From G963667975 sp963677395 (GTDB lineage: Bacteria; Bacteroidota; Bacteroidia; Bacteroidales; G963667975), in assembly GCA_963677395.2 (NCBI GenBank), contig OY781965.2:3162001-3226000 (forward strand): a stretch of 64,000 bases of DNA. The letters run 5' to 3'. The number at the start of each line of letters is the position of its first letter. Within the stretch, counting starts at the first letter, position 1. Of the stretch, positions 35,837 to 44,908 are shown in pieces. The translations under genes were made by a program, and so were the position numbers. The notes under the pieces are model-generated. The model searched no databases and was not told the origin of the DNA. It saw only the letters and a program-made list of their open reading frames with translations.

Positions 35837-38186
35837 TTGATATAATATGCTTGTATTTATTGTATAAAAATGAAATGATCAACAGCAGAATTCCTAATGA
35901 TACAAATACAACCGTTTTTGCAATCGTATTAAGGTGCGAAATATCATAGAAAAATAATTTCAAAAGTGTTACTCCAAACAGTGCAATGGATCCAACCCGT
36001 AAATACTTTTTGTTTTTCCATATTCCCAAAGCAATCAGTAACAGTGAATAAATGCCCCAAAGTATGCTTAATCCTAATTTATAAGATTGAGATGATTGTC
36101 CAATGCTCATCCAGTTAATTAACTCACTGCTGGCAATCCACAAAACAGACAGGTGCAGTAGAAAATCTATTGCTATTCTTAAATTCGGTTTTATAAACTC
36201 TTGATGAACATATTTATAGCATGCAAAAAGAGTCAGTGCAACAAATGTAAATGCCACATACCTGATCCCAATATTGAAGACACTTCTCTGATAATATTGC
36301 GATAAAGTTTGCGCCAGATAGCTTTCACGCAATTCACTAAGAACATAAAGACCCTGAATCAGAAAAACACCAATGATGAAAGCATTTAAACCAAGATTAA
36401 TCAATCCTAACTGCTGATTTTTTAGTTTTTTGATGTTTAAAAATGAGAGAGTTGTAACAAAGAGCAAAGAGTAATTAATAACCCAAATGGTTTTAAATTT
36501 TTCTAAATCACTATTTCTGTAATACATAGGATTTCCTTGACTACTTATTTTTAAAAACGATTCACCAATGAGCTCATTCCAATAATTTACTATTTCTAGG
36601 CGAAATGAAAAATAAATTGAAACCAGCAGAATAGCTGTAATTGAAAAAGATAGAATTTTTGAAATTCCTGTTTGCAAACCCCATGCACCAGGATATTTTC
36701 TGTTGCGGTTCAGTACATTTATAAACCCAAATGCAATTATAAATAATAGTGACGTAAGGAAATTGATATTGAACAAAGGGGTAACTCTTGGTCCCATAAT
36801 TCCATCATCATAACCAATATAAATTGACACCCAATCGTATATAATACTAAAAAAGGCCAGAAACATTACAAAATATGACAATTTTTCATAAACCGGGATA
36901 ATTTTGGCTCTGCCAATCCAAAACAATAATGCGGCTTCACCAGCCCATAAAAGAGTTACCCAGTTCCCATCTAATTGAACCGGAATTGCGATAGTAATGA
37001 AAACCAATACCATACCAGAAACCAAATAGAATAAGTTTTTGTCGGCAAGTTTCTGCTTGTAAACAATCATACTCACAACAAAGTGTACAATTGCATTACA
37101 CAAAGTAAAGAATCCTAACAATTGTTCTCCCGGTTTGTGATCGCTTAAAATGGCATACCCTATTCCATAAAAAACAAATGAGTTCGCAAGTAACAATACA
37201 ATGTCTCCTATTTCAAACTTTTCTTTTTGAAGCAATTTGTATGCAAGAAACACAACATAAAAGGTAACAAAAAAGACAGACAGAAAGGCTAGTGCCAGAC
37301 TAAAATGTTCATTAACCTCGTATCTAGCAGTGTACCATGAAAAGTATATTAGCCATGTTAATCCGAACGAAGAGAAGTAAAGTGATTTCCAGTATTTTTT
37401 GAAAGCTATAATAAGAATGCCGGCATTAATAATTGCCATATACGTAAAAAGAACCGCTACTTTTCCAGAACCTTCACTTAAAAGAAACGGAACGGCATAC
37501 GCCCCGACCAATCCAATATGAGCAATAACCTGTCGGTTATAGTTAATTGCCGCAAATACAGTAAATCCCGTAAATATTACCATTAGAATAAAAGCGAAAA
37601 CCTGAGGAATCAGGTCATAGAAACTGTACGCTGAATATGTGATAAAATACATGATTGCAATAGCACCACTAACCAGCACAGCACTATAATTTTCATATTT
37701 TTTCTTTAATTTGATTCCAAATCCTAAAAGCCCCAGCCCTGTCAGATACCCAAAAATTATTCTTGTAAGCGGACTAATTAAGTCGTGATCAATAGAATAT
37801 TTTGCCCCAATTGCAACACCTATCACCGTAATGGCTATTCCTATTTTATTGATCAGGTTTTCACCAATAAATTTTTCGAGATCGTTTTTAGCTTTTGGCG
37901 ATTGAATAGGTTCATCTGTATATTGGGGAAATCCCTCCTTAACATGTACTTGCGGTGTCTCAGTTACAGGAATAATATTCTCCTTTTCGACTTCAAAGAC
38001 AGTATCTGCCACCTCCTCATCAGACGTAATATTTTCAAAATCAATTATTTGTTTAATCTCAGAGACTTTCAGATGTTCTATTTCAATACGCAAATTGTTT
38101 ATATCTCTCGAAAAGTCATTTTGTCTCTTCATCAGAAGCTCCAATTTATTTTGGAGCTGATTTATTTTATCATTGTTATCTGTCAT
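35820..38186 (-). CDS. DUF2339 polytopic membrane protein
   Basis: 788 residues from the ATG at 38186 (MTDNNDKINQLQNKLELLM); an upstream start at 38222 adds an unlikely 12-residue leader. The N-terminal 50 residues look like a coiled coil, followed by about 60 charged residues and then roughly 20 or more hydrophobic spans. The block DLEKFIGENLINKIGIAITVIGVAIG is the DUF2339 entry signature. Such proteins occur with DUF3999 partners in many Gram-negatives. Their role is unknown; a transport or envelope function is inferred. It is expressed with the downstream DUF3999 gene. Confidence 0.85.
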   Translation of the reverse strand: MTDNNDKINQLQNKLELLMKRQNDFSRDINNLRIEIEHLKVSEIKQIIDFENITSDEEVADTVFEVEKENIIPVTETPQVHVKEGFPQYTDEPIQSPKAKNDLEKFIGENLINKIGIAITVIGVAIGAKYSIDHDLISPLTRIIFGYLTGLGLLGFGIKLKKKYENYSAVLVSGAIAIMYFITYSAYSFYDLIPQVFAFILMVIFTGFTVFAAINYNRQVIAHIGLVGAYAVPFLLSEGSGKVAVLFTYMAIINAGILIIAFKKYWKSLYFSSFGLTWLIYFSWYTARYEVNEHFSLALAFLSVFFVTFYVVFLAYKLLQKEKFEIGDIVLLLANSFVFYGIGYAILSDHKPGEQLLGFFTLCNAIVHFVVSMIVYKQKLADKNLFYLVSGMVLVFITIAIPVQLDGNWVTLLWAGEAALLFWIGRAKIIPVYEKLSYFVMFLAFFSIIYDWVSIYIGYDDGIMGPRVTPLFNINFLTSLLFIIAFGFINVLNRNRKYPGAWGLQTGISKILSFSITAILLVSIYFSFRLEIVNYWNELIGESFLKISSQGNPMYYRNSDLEKFKTIWVINYSLLFVTTLSFLNIKKLKNQQLGLINLGLNAFIIGVFLIQGLYVLSELRESYLAQTLSQYYQRSVFNIGIRYVAFTFVALTLFACYKYVHQEFIKPNLRIAIDFLLHLSVLWIASSELINWMSIGQSSQSYKLGLSILWGIYSLLLIALGIWKNKKYLRVGSIALFGVTLLKLFFYDISHLNTIAKTVVFVSLGILLLIISFLYNKYKHIISNETDN

Positions 38187-38270
38187 GTTTTCAATGTATT
38201 TCGATATACGCCAACCAAACAACTGAATATCATCATAATAACTAACAAATATTCCAAAATCAGGTTCACT

Positions 38271-38380
38271 CTTTCAAAAGTAAGAAAAAAATGATCCGCC
38301 AGATGATTACTCTATATTTTTTTTACAGTTTTACCATTCTATTCAACAATGAATTATTTCATAGCCACAATTAATGCTAT
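38271..38380. repeat. 109-bp direct repeat, copy 2
   Basis: Same-orientation partner of 34430-34538. The minus-strand TACTTTTG at 38275-38282 points to the DUF2339 gene 88 bases below, so this copy may be its promoter region. Right of the copy, after about 50 bases, comes the 3' end of the LptF/G permease gene. Confidence 0.8.
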
Positions 38381-38432
38381 TTAGAATTACAATGGGTATA
38401 ACTTCGAAATGCTTAATTCTGTCTCCGGCTTT

Positions 38433-39524
38433 CTACTTCGGTGCTTTCTGAATCAGATACACCGCCAGTACAGAGTACAATACGATAGGAATCAGAGCAG
38501 CAATAGGAGCTGGAAGGTTCCCTGAAGTAGCAAATACTGTGGAGATTTTCATAAAAAGGATAAAGGTAAAGGCAAACAAAATTCCCAAAGCCAGGTTCAC
38601 TCCTATCCCACCTCTCACCTTACGCGAAGAGAGGGAAACACCAATCAGCGTAAGTACAATGGATGCCAGCGGGAAAATCATACGCTGGTATTGCTCTATT
38701 TCGTAGGTTTTAATACGATCGGAGCCACGGAGTTTTTCACGATTTAGATATTTACGTAGATCGTTCCAGTTCATGGTTTCAATATTTACCATGTCGCGTG
38801 CAAAATCAACTGGTTTAATGTCGAAGGCTGTATCAATCGCATCCTTCTTTACTATTTTTTCTTCCAGCCCATTAATCCAACGTTCGAAACAGTCGGTGAG
38901 ATGCCATTTATGAGTCACGCTGTCCCAAACAGCCTGTTCTGCATTCAGTTTATAATAGAGCCCCTTTTCATTCATCTTTTCCATCGAAAAGCGATATCCC
39001 TGGTTTGCTGTATTATCAAAGGATTCCACGTAATAATAGGTTTCCTTATCCTGCTGAAAATGAATATTAATCCCTTTATTCACATAGGGATTCTTGATAT
39101 ATTTTTTTTCAAAGGCAATACGACCTTTGTTTACATGCGGAATCAGAAAATTGGCAAAAAAGAACGCAATCAGCATGATAAAAACAGCAGAAACAATATA
39201 TGGACGTAACAATCGGCGAAAGCTTACTCCGGCATTCAAAATGGCAATAATCTCCGTATTTGCCGCCATACGTGAAGTAAAATAGATTACCGCGATAAAG
39301 GTAAAAAGCGGACTGAAAAGGTTTACAAAAAAAGGAATAAAATTGAGATAATAATCAAAGAGGATCGCCGAAAGCGGAGCCTTCTTTTCTATAAAGTCAT
39401 CAATCTTTTCCGAAATATCGAAGATAATGGCAATGGCAATAATCAATCCGATGGCGTAAAAATAAGTTCCGAGAAACTTACGGATAATATACCAGTCAAT
39501 TTTTTTGAGATATTTAGAAAACAT
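38433..39524 (-). CDS. LptF/LptG-family permease
   Basis: 363 residues. Six membrane spans with a large periplasmic domain between spans three and four, as in LptF and LptG. Landmarks are the start LKKIDWYIIRKFLGTYFYAIG, the TSRMAANTEIIAILNAGVSFRRLLRPY coupling-helix region (core only), and MIFPLASIVLTLIGVSLSSRKVRGG. It forms the inner-membrane channel with LptB to extract lipopolysaccharide. It starts 27 bases after tgt and is transcribed with it. Whether it is LptF or LptG is not clear. Confidence 0.9.
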   Translation of the reverse strand: MFSKYLKKIDWYIIRKFLGTYFYAIGLIIAIAIIFDISEKIDDFIEKKAPLSAILFDYYLNFIPFFVNLFSPLFTFIAVIYFTSRMAANTEIIAILNAGVSFRRLLRPYIVSAVFIMLIAFFFANFLIPHVNKGRIAFEKKYIKNPYVNKGINIHFQQDKETYYYVESFDNTANQGYRFSMEKMNEKGLYYKLNAEQAVWDSVTHKWHLTDCFERWINGLEEKIVKKDAIDTAFDIKPVDFARDMVNIETMNWNDLRKYLNREKLRGSDRIKTYEIEQYQRMIFPLASIVLTLIGVSLSSRKVRGGIGVNLALGILFAFTFILFMKISTVFATSGNLPAPIAALIPIVLYSVLAVYLIQKAPK

Positions 39525-39551
39525 CAGATTGATTTTCAGTAATTTATTTTC

Positions 39552-40682
39552 TTACAAACGTTGCATTAGTTGTTTCACGGCACGGTTTTTCCATTCATAG
39601 AACGTACCATCGATGATCTGTTGACGAGCTTCGCCTACCAGCCAGAGATAGAAAGCCAGATTATGCTGGCTGGCTATCATCGGTCCAAGAATTTCTCCGG
39701 CACGAAAAAGATGCCGGAGGTAAGCTTTCGAGTATTCTCTGTCCACAAAGGAAGCTCCGTTGACTTCAATCGGATCAAAATTATCATTCCATTTTTCATT
39801 TTTGATGTTGATAATCCCGTTTTTAGTAAAGAGCATCCCATTACGACCATTTCGGGTTGGCATTACGCAGTCGAACATATCAATTCCTAACGCGATTCCT
39901 TCAAGTATATTGGCCGGAGTACCTACACCCATCAAATAACGTGGTTTGTCGTCGGGTAGTATTCCACACACCAGTTCGGTCATTTCATACATCATTTCGG
40001 CAGGTTCACCCACCGATAATCCTCCGATGGCATTTCCATCACATCCATGCGAAGCAATGGTTTCCGCAGAAATCTTCCGTAAATCTTTATACACACTCCC
40101 CTGTACAATCGGGAACAACGACTGCTGATATCCATACAAAGGATCAGTGGTATTTACACGATCCACGCAGCGTTGAAGCCAACGATGAGTCATCTCCATC
40201 GATTTTTTAGCATACTGATATTCGCATGGATACGGAGTACACTCGTCAAATGCCATCATAATATCAGCTCCAATAGCACGCTCAATATCCATCACTCCTT
40301 CTGGAGTAAAATGATGGCGAGAACCATCAATATGCGACTGAAACACAACACCTTCTTCTTTGATCTTACGACTTCCGGCCAGTGAATAAACCTGATATCC
40401 GCCGCTATCAGTCAGGATAGGCCGATTCCAACCATTGAATTTGTGGAGGCCGCCTGCTTTTTTCAGAATATCTAAACCCGGACGAAGATAAAGATGATAG
40501 GTATTTCCCAAAATTATTTGAGCTTTTACGTCCTCTTTGATCTCTCTGATATGAACTGCTTTTACAGAACCGGCAGTTCCGACCGGCATAAAAATAGGTG
40601 TTTGGATAGTTCCGTGGTCGGTAGTAAGAACACCGGCTCTGGCCTTAGAAGCTGAATCGCGGGCAGTTATGTTAAAGTTCAT
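39552..40682 (-). CDS. tgt: queuine tRNA-ribosyltransferase (Tgt), zinc-cysteine-poor form
   Basis: 376 residues. The catalytic nucleophile is Asp271 in MFDCVMPTR, the second catalytic Asp lies in LTDSGGYQV near residue 90, and the substrate loop GGLSVGEP is intact. It exchanges G34 for preQ1 in tRNA-Asn, -Asp, -His and -Tyr; a tRNA-Tyr(GTA) is in this window. The canonical zinc site CxCxxC near residue 310 is replaced by GASFVDREY, while the partner His in ASQHNLAFY remains. As I recall, other Bacteroidales Tgt share this loss. The gene leads a two-gene unit with lptF/G. Confidence 0.95.
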   Translation of the reverse strand: MNFNITARDSASKARAGVLTTDHGTIQTPIFMPVGTAGSVKAVHIREIKEDVKAQIILGNTYHLYLRPGLDILKKAGGLHKFNGWNRPILTDSGGYQVYSLAGSRKIKEEGVVFQSHIDGSRHHFTPEGVMDIERAIGADIMMAFDECTPYPCEYQYAKKSMEMTHRWLQRCVDRVNTTDPLYGYQQSLFPIVQGSVYKDLRKISAETIASHGCDGNAIGGLSVGEPAEMMYEMTELVCGILPDDKPRYLMGVGTPANILEGIALGIDMFDCVMPTRNGRNGMLFTKNGIINIKNEKWNDNFDPIEVNGASFVDREYSKAYLRHLFRAGEILGPMIASQHNLAFYLWLVGEARQQIIDGTFYEWKNRAVKQLMQRL

Positions 40683-40726
40683 GTATGGTTATGTTCATTC
40701 ACAATTGAGTGTTCATAAAAAGGGTT

Positions 40727-40757
40727 CAAAGATAACTCATATTCCCCAATTATCAAT
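40727..40757 (-). promoter_or_regulatory. promoter of tgt (ATTG-N19-TATCTTTG)
   Basis: On the minus strand TATCTTTG at 40727-40734 with ATTG 19 bases upstream (40754-40757), 45 bases before the tgt start. It meets base-to-base with the divergent promoter at 40757-40764. Confidence 0.55.
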
Positions 40758-40764
40758 ACTTTTG
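40757..40764 (+). promoter_or_regulatory. putative -7 box (TACTTTTG) of the glycosyltransferase operon
   Basis: TACTTTTG matches TAnnTTTG. The predicted transcript would begin near 40771, after the ATG at 40766, which is why the glycosyltransferase is taken to start at 40784. A TTTG at -33 is not seen. Confidence 0.45.
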
Positions 40765-40783
40765 CATGGGCAAGTGCGAAAAC

Positions 40784-41917
40784 ATGAACTACTACGAAAT
40801 CTCTAACAATCTGTACTACAATATTATTCTGATAACTTTCGGATGTACAACCCTCTTTTTGCTTATTTGGTACTGGGCTATTTCCGGAAAAATTGCATTT
40901 TTAAAAATCAGACCAAAATCAGCTCACTCAGAGCCTGTGTCTGTAGTAATTTGTGCACGAAACGAATATTCAAATCTGGAAGAAAATCTTCCTCATTTTC
41001 TGGAGCAGGATTATCCGGAATATGAAGTTGTGTTGGTGAACGATGCTTCGGATGATGATACATTTTTTCTGCTCAAAAACTTCCAATTAAAGTATAAGAA
41101 TTTAAAAATCATCAACATAGAAGAGAATGTAAATTTCTTTAAAGGAAAGAAATTTCCGCTCTCCATCGGTATTTTGTGTGCGAAGCATGAACTTTTGCTT
41201 TTATCAGATGCCGATTGCAAACCTGCCAGTTTGAACTGGATTCGCGAAATGGCGCAGAAATTTGACGAGAATACTGAAATTATGCTGGGTTATGGAGCGT
41301 ATCAAAAAACCAAAGGTTTGTTAAATAAACTCATTCGATTTGACACGCTGAATGTTGCCATGCAATATTTGGGACTTGCAAAATCGGGCATGCCTTATAT
41401 GGGAGTAGGTCGTAATCTGGCTTATCGTAAATCACTGTTTTTAAGGAATAAAGGATTTATATCTCACTACAAAATCCAGTCGGGCGATGACGATTTATTT
41501 GTGAACCAGACCGCAAAAATGTCAAACACCTGCATCCAGATTTCGCACGACAGTCACACATATTCCGAAGGCAAGCAAAGTTTTGCAGAATGGTTTCGTC
41601 AGAAGAAACGTCATCTTACCACAGGCAAACATTATAAAACCCGTCATACTTTTATTTTAGGGCTTTATCAGATGATAAATATACTTTGGTGGGTCGCTCT
41701 TGTAGCAGTCTTTGTAATTCAATACAATCTTCCGGCAGTTGGCACGTTATTATTCCTGAAGCTGGGAAGTCAGTTATTAATTGCGAAAAAATGCATGTTA
41801 AAACTCAACGAACGGGGCTTTTTGATGATGATTCCGATTTTGGAATTGATGATGATTTTGATCCAACCTTTGATCTTTCTTTCAGGGATTTTACGTCCGA
41901 CCAACCGATGGAAATAA
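40784..41917 (+). CDS. family 2 glycosyltransferase, membrane-associated
   Basis: 377 residues from the ATG at 40784; the ATG at 40766 would be ahead of the predicted transcript start. One N-terminal span (ITFGCTTLFLLIWYWAI) is followed by a GT-A domain: VSVVICARNEYSNLEENL, VVLVNDASDDDT, LLLSDADCKP (metal-binding DxD-like), QSGDDDLFV and the RQKKRHL motif, all in the order of GT2 enzymes. Two or three C-terminal spans end the protein. It moves a sugar from a nucleotide or lipid donor to an unknown acceptor, probably cell-envelope glycan. Its end overlaps the next gene by 10 bases. Confidence 0.85.
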   Translation: MNYYEISNNLYYNIILITFGCTTLFLLIWYWAISGKIAFLKIRPKSAHSEPVSVVICARNEYSNLEENLPHFLEQDYPEYEVVLVNDASDDDTFFLLKNFQLKYKNLKIINIEENVNFFKGKKFPLSIGILCAKHELLLLSDADCKPASLNWIREMAQKFDENTEIMLGYGAYQKTKGLLNKLIRFDTLNVAMQYLGLAKSGMPYMGVGRNLAYRKSLFLRNKGFISHYKIQSGDDDLFVNQTAKMSNTCIQISHDSHTYSEGKQSFAEWFRQKKRHLTTGKHYKTRHTFILGLYQMINILWWVALVAVFVIQYNLPAVGTLLFLKLGSQLLIAKKCMLKLNERGFLMMIPILELMMILIQPLIFLSGILRPTNRWK

Positions 41918-42516
41918 CTGCACGCATGTCGGTGAAGGCCCAGCGTGATTATGAGCTGGTGAAACGCGCAACAGAAAAGGGCGACCAACAGGCGTATGCT
42001 CATTTGCTAAACAGTTATCGCGACACACTCTATTTCATGTTACTGAAAATGACGAATAATCCGCACGATGCCGATGATTTGACCATAGAAGCCTTCGGAA
42101 AGGCTTTCAAACATTTGCATCTTTATACACCCGATCATGCATTCAGCACATGGCTTTTCCGCATTGCATCCAATAATTGCATCGATTTTTTACGTAAGCG
42201 TAAGAATAACCTGTTGGTAAACACATCTTTCAGTGATGGAGAAAACGCATTGGAACAGGTAAAACGATTACCCGATACCGAAAACGATCCCGAAGAAAAC
42301 CTGATACAGGCTCAGAAAAGCGATCTGCTCCGTCAGGTCGTGGAAAAGCTTAAGCCTCATTATCGTAAGCTGGTGATAATGCGTTATTTTGAAGAACTTT
42401 CTTACGAAGAAATTGCCGAACAAATGGACCTTCCACTTGGCTCGGTTAAAGGTCAGCTCTTCCGTGCCCGCGAATTCCTCTACCAGATTTTGAAGAACAA
42501 AGAGGAAATGTTGTAA
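41908..42516 (+). CDS. sigma-70 family RNA polymerase sigma factor (ECF-type)
   Basis: 202 residues. The start MEITARMSVKAQRDYEL at 41908 agrees with the common Bacteroidota family start and overlaps the glycosyltransferase stop by 10 bases; a longer in-frame reading from 41686 would lie almost wholly inside that gene. Region 2 (DADDLTIEAFGKAFKHL, then FSTWLFRIASNNCIDFLRKR) and region 4 (LSYEEIAEQMDLPLGSVKGQLFRAREFL) are complete. No anti-sigma gene follows directly. In this phylum such a factor is usually constitutive or growth-linked; its regulon is unknown. Confidence 0.88.
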   Translation: MEITARMSVKAQRDYELVKRATEKGDQQAYAHLLNSYRDTLYFMLLKMTNNPHDADDLTIEAFGKAFKHLHLYTPDHAFSTWLFRIASNNCIDFLRKRKNNLLVNTSFSDGENALEQVKRLPDTENDPEENLIQAQKSDLLRQVVEKLKPHYRKLVIMRYFEELSYEEIAEQMDLPLGSVKGQLFRAREFLYQILKNKEEML

Positions 42517-42749
42517 ACGCTTTTAAGGATAAAGAGGGATTGAAAAGACTGAGGAGACTGAAGGGAATTGAAGAGTTTTTTTTGGTCTTTGCGTATTTTT
42601 GCGCTCTTCTTCGCGCTCTTAGCATGAAGTTTTTTTTACGTCAAGGGGGCACAAGAGACTGAAGGAATTGAAGGTTCTTTTCTCTGTCCAAGTTTCTACC
42701 TTCTATCTTCTGTAAGAAAATCTTTTTCTCTGTCCATGCAACCAAACTG
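42517..42749. other. gap with short imperfect repeats
   Basis: Holds two copies of a GAGACTGAAG(G)GAATTGAAG-like sequence about 110 bases apart, two TTTTTTTT tracts and two CTCTGTCCA copies, but no gene. The first stretch could end the sigma-factor transcript, though no stable stem is clear. Confidence 0.35.
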
Positions 42750-42757
42750 TACCTTTG
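42750..42757 (+). promoter_or_regulatory. putative -7 box (TACCTTTG) of the ECF sigma operon
   Basis: An exact TAnnTTTG match. Its overlap with the first possible start codon (TTG, 42755) makes that codon unusable for a transcript beginning here and supports a start further down. No TTTG at -33 is seen. Confidence 0.45.
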
Positions 42758-42784
42758 TTACTCATTAGAAAAAACAACAAGGTT

Positions 42785-43336
42785 TTGGAAATCGGTATAG
42801 GTGCACAATACGATTTAACCACTGAGGAATTACTGTTGCTTGAAGGTTGCTTGAAAAAAGACCGATCTAAGCAAAAGGAACTCTATTATAAATATTGCGA
42901 TGCAATGTTTACCTTGGCATATCGTATCCTAAACGACCGTAACGATGCCAATGATGTAATACAAGATGCTTTTGTTCAGGTTTTTCAAAAGATTGATCAG
43001 TTCCGGAAACAATCAACCTTGGGAGCATGGATAAAAACAATTGTCATAAGGACAGCTTTACGAAGTCTGAAACGACAAAAACTCTTTGACACCTTTCAGG
43101 AAGAGAAACATGACTCTATATTTGTCAGTCCAAATGAAATTGATGGAAAAATTCTTGAAAAGGTGATTCTTTCACTCCCTGCCGGATACCGTACCATTTT
43201 TATCCTCGCCGAAATTGAAGGATACAAACATCGGGAAATTGCTGAAATGCTGAATATTTCCGAAGGAACCTCCAAATCGCAATTGTTTAACGCAAAAAAA
43301 ATGCTGAAGGATAAACTTAAACATGAATGGCTGTAA
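42785..43336 (+). CDS. ECF-type sigma factor
   Basis: 183 residues from a TTG at 42785; an upstream TTG at 42755 lies in the promoter box, and no in-frame ATG precedes conserved sequence. Region 2 (YRILNDRNDANDVIQDAFVQVFQKI, core) and region 4.2 (IAEMLNISEGTSKSQLFNAKKML) are plain. It overlaps the next gene (ATG at 43327) by 10 bases, the usual layout of sigma factor plus membrane anti-sigma. The non-ATG start may keep levels low. Confidence 0.85.
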   Translation: MEIGIGAQYDLTTEELLLLEGCLKKDRSKQKELYYKYCDAMFTLAYRILNDRNDANDVIQDAFVQVFQKIDQFRKQSTLGAWIKTIVIRTALRSLKRQKLFDTFQEEKHDSIFVSPNEIDGKILEKVILSLPAGYRTIFILAEIEGYKHREIAEMLNISEGTSKSQLFNAKKMLKDKLKHEWL

Positions 43337-44895
43337 TGGATCAGAAACTACATAACGATTGGCCTCATCTTCCAACGCATAAGCCGGATTCCGACTTGTG
43401 GGACAGGATAGAAACGGAACTCGATTTGGAGGGTCTTACAAGCCATCTGGGTGAGCTTCCCGAACATTCTCCAAAAGCAGGTTTATGGAAATCAATCTAT
43501 TTCAAATTATCCCTTAACCAATATCTGAGTTATGTAAGCTTTGCCGGAATTATCACTCTCATTGCAATTGTTGCATTTTTGCTTTCAAACGAAAGTAAGC
43601 CTTCCGGAACCGGGAAAACCAGCACCCTAAATAATACACAAAGCACTCTAATCCAAACAAAAACATCTGCAAAAAAGATTGAAAACAATACATCTGCTTC
43701 AATACCGGAAAATAAAAACACCAAAGAACGGGATGTATTAACAGAAGTTTCCGTTACGAACAATCAATCCCTCTTGAAACCTGATAAACAATCGCTCTCA
43801 TCAAATAATTCTACTGTAACAAACAATAAGCCAACAAATAACAGTCCTGACAAACATAATTTAGCCAGTAAAGCTATTGCAGATCCTCTAGCAGATAAAC
43901 TCAAAATTCAACAATCGAAAAGTACCAGAAATGAGGACTTAAACAAAAATCTCGAAAGCTACACCAATACCATAAAGTTAATCCCTTCCCAAGCAGAAAC
44001 AGACAATTTGTCAAAACCAGTTACTGTAACTGAAACAAAACAATCTGAAGAAGATATTAGAAGTCAGAAAGTTATTCAAAAACCTGTAATTGAAAAGCAA
44101 GAAGAAGTAAAAATTGAAGTAAAAAAGGAAGAAGCCGATGAAGCTCCACCTGTTCGAAAAGAGTTTAAAACTGAACAAAACAGAGAGCAAAAAGGATTTT
44201 CAACACTTGGCGTTGATTATACATATTTCAAGTATTACAATGCTGAAAACGGATCAGTAGAAACCCAGAACTCGTTCAACCAGTTTGGATTAACCTACAA
44301 ATATCATTTTGCAAATCTATTTTTTCAAACAGGAGTAAATTACAACCAGTTCAAAAGTTTTTCGTCGTACAATTCATTACAGCAGCTTAATCGTTTCAAA
44401 ACCTACAACTACGTAGATTCGGTAATTTACAATCAACAAGGTGAAATTATCGAATACATCACCCACCCTGTGATTATCAATGATTCAACCATATATGAAC
44501 AACACATCAAAGCACAACATAAATATTCAGTTTTAAGTTTCCCCTTATTAACAGGAGTTTATAAAGATTTTGGGAATATCCGGTTTGCTTTTAAAGCCGG
44601 AATTCTTTGTTCTGTTGTAGTTTATGAAAATGAGGAATTAAGCTTACCCGAAAATCCCAATATTAAAGTCCTGAAAACATATCCGACACAAATTTCGGTA
44701 AACAATTTCCGATTAGCAGGAGTTGTTGCCGGAGAAATAAACTGGAATATCAACAATCATTGGGGAGTAAGTGCAGAACCAGTATTACAGTACTATTTCA
44801 AACCCTTATACAAACCCACCGACGCAATTCCGGATCTTAAAAAGGAAAACCCTTACTCTATTGGACTCAAACTGGGGATTTTCTATAAATTCTAA
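43327..44895 (+). CDS. membrane anti-sigma-like protein with C-terminal beta-barrel-like domain
   Basis: 522 residues in four parts. Residues 1-65 are soluble, with a repeated LWDRIETEL/LWKSIYFKL-like pattern and no cysteines for a ZAS motif. Residues 68-88 are one span (YVSFAGIITLIAIVAFLL). Residues 90 to about 285 are a Ser/Thr/Asn/Lys-rich linker ending in an acidic-basic stretch (EVKIEVKKEEADEAPPVRKE). From about 290 to the end are alternating strands (LGVDYTYFKYYN, FGLTYKYHFANLFFQTGVNY, YSIGLKLGIFYKF) ending in Phe, as in outer-membrane barrels. It follows the ECF factor with a 10-base overlap and is probably its regulator. An inner-membrane span joined to a barrel is unusual. Confidence 0.65.
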   Translation: MAVMDQKLHNDWPHLPTHKPDSDLWDRIETELDLEGLTSHLGELPEHSPKAGLWKSIYFKLSLNQYLSYVSFAGIITLIAIVAFLLSNESKPSGTGKTSTLNNTQSTLIQTKTSAKKIENNTSASIPENKNTKERDVLTEVSVTNNQSLLKPDKQSLSSNNSTVTNNKPTNNSPDKHNLASKAIADPLADKLKIQQSKSTRNEDLNKNLESYTNTIKLIPSQAETDNLSKPVTVTETKQSEEDIRSQKVIQKPVIEKQEEVKIEVKKEEADEAPPVRKEFKTEQNREQKGFSTLGVDYTYFKYYNAENGSVETQNSFNQFGLTYKYHFANLFFQTGVNYNQFKSFSSYNSLQQLNRFKTYNYVDSVIYNQQGEIIEYITHPVIINDSTIYEQHIKAQHKYSVLSFPLLTGVYKDFGNIRFAFKAGILCSVVVYENEELSLPENPNIKVLKTYPTQISVNNFRLAGVVAGEINWNINNHWGVSAEPVLQYYFKPLYKPTDAIPDLKKENPYSIGLKLGIFYKF

Positions 44896-44908
44896 TACAT
44901 AAAAGAAG

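Noticed and set aside
41686..41907. Longer N-terminus of the sigma factor
   Set aside because: It would lie inside the glycosyltransferase gene in another frame. Related sigma factors begin at the MEIT...SVKAQRDYEL segment.
42755..42784. Start of the ECF sigma factor at TTG 42755
   Set aside because: That codon lies within the TACCTTTG promoter box, so the transcript would begin after it.
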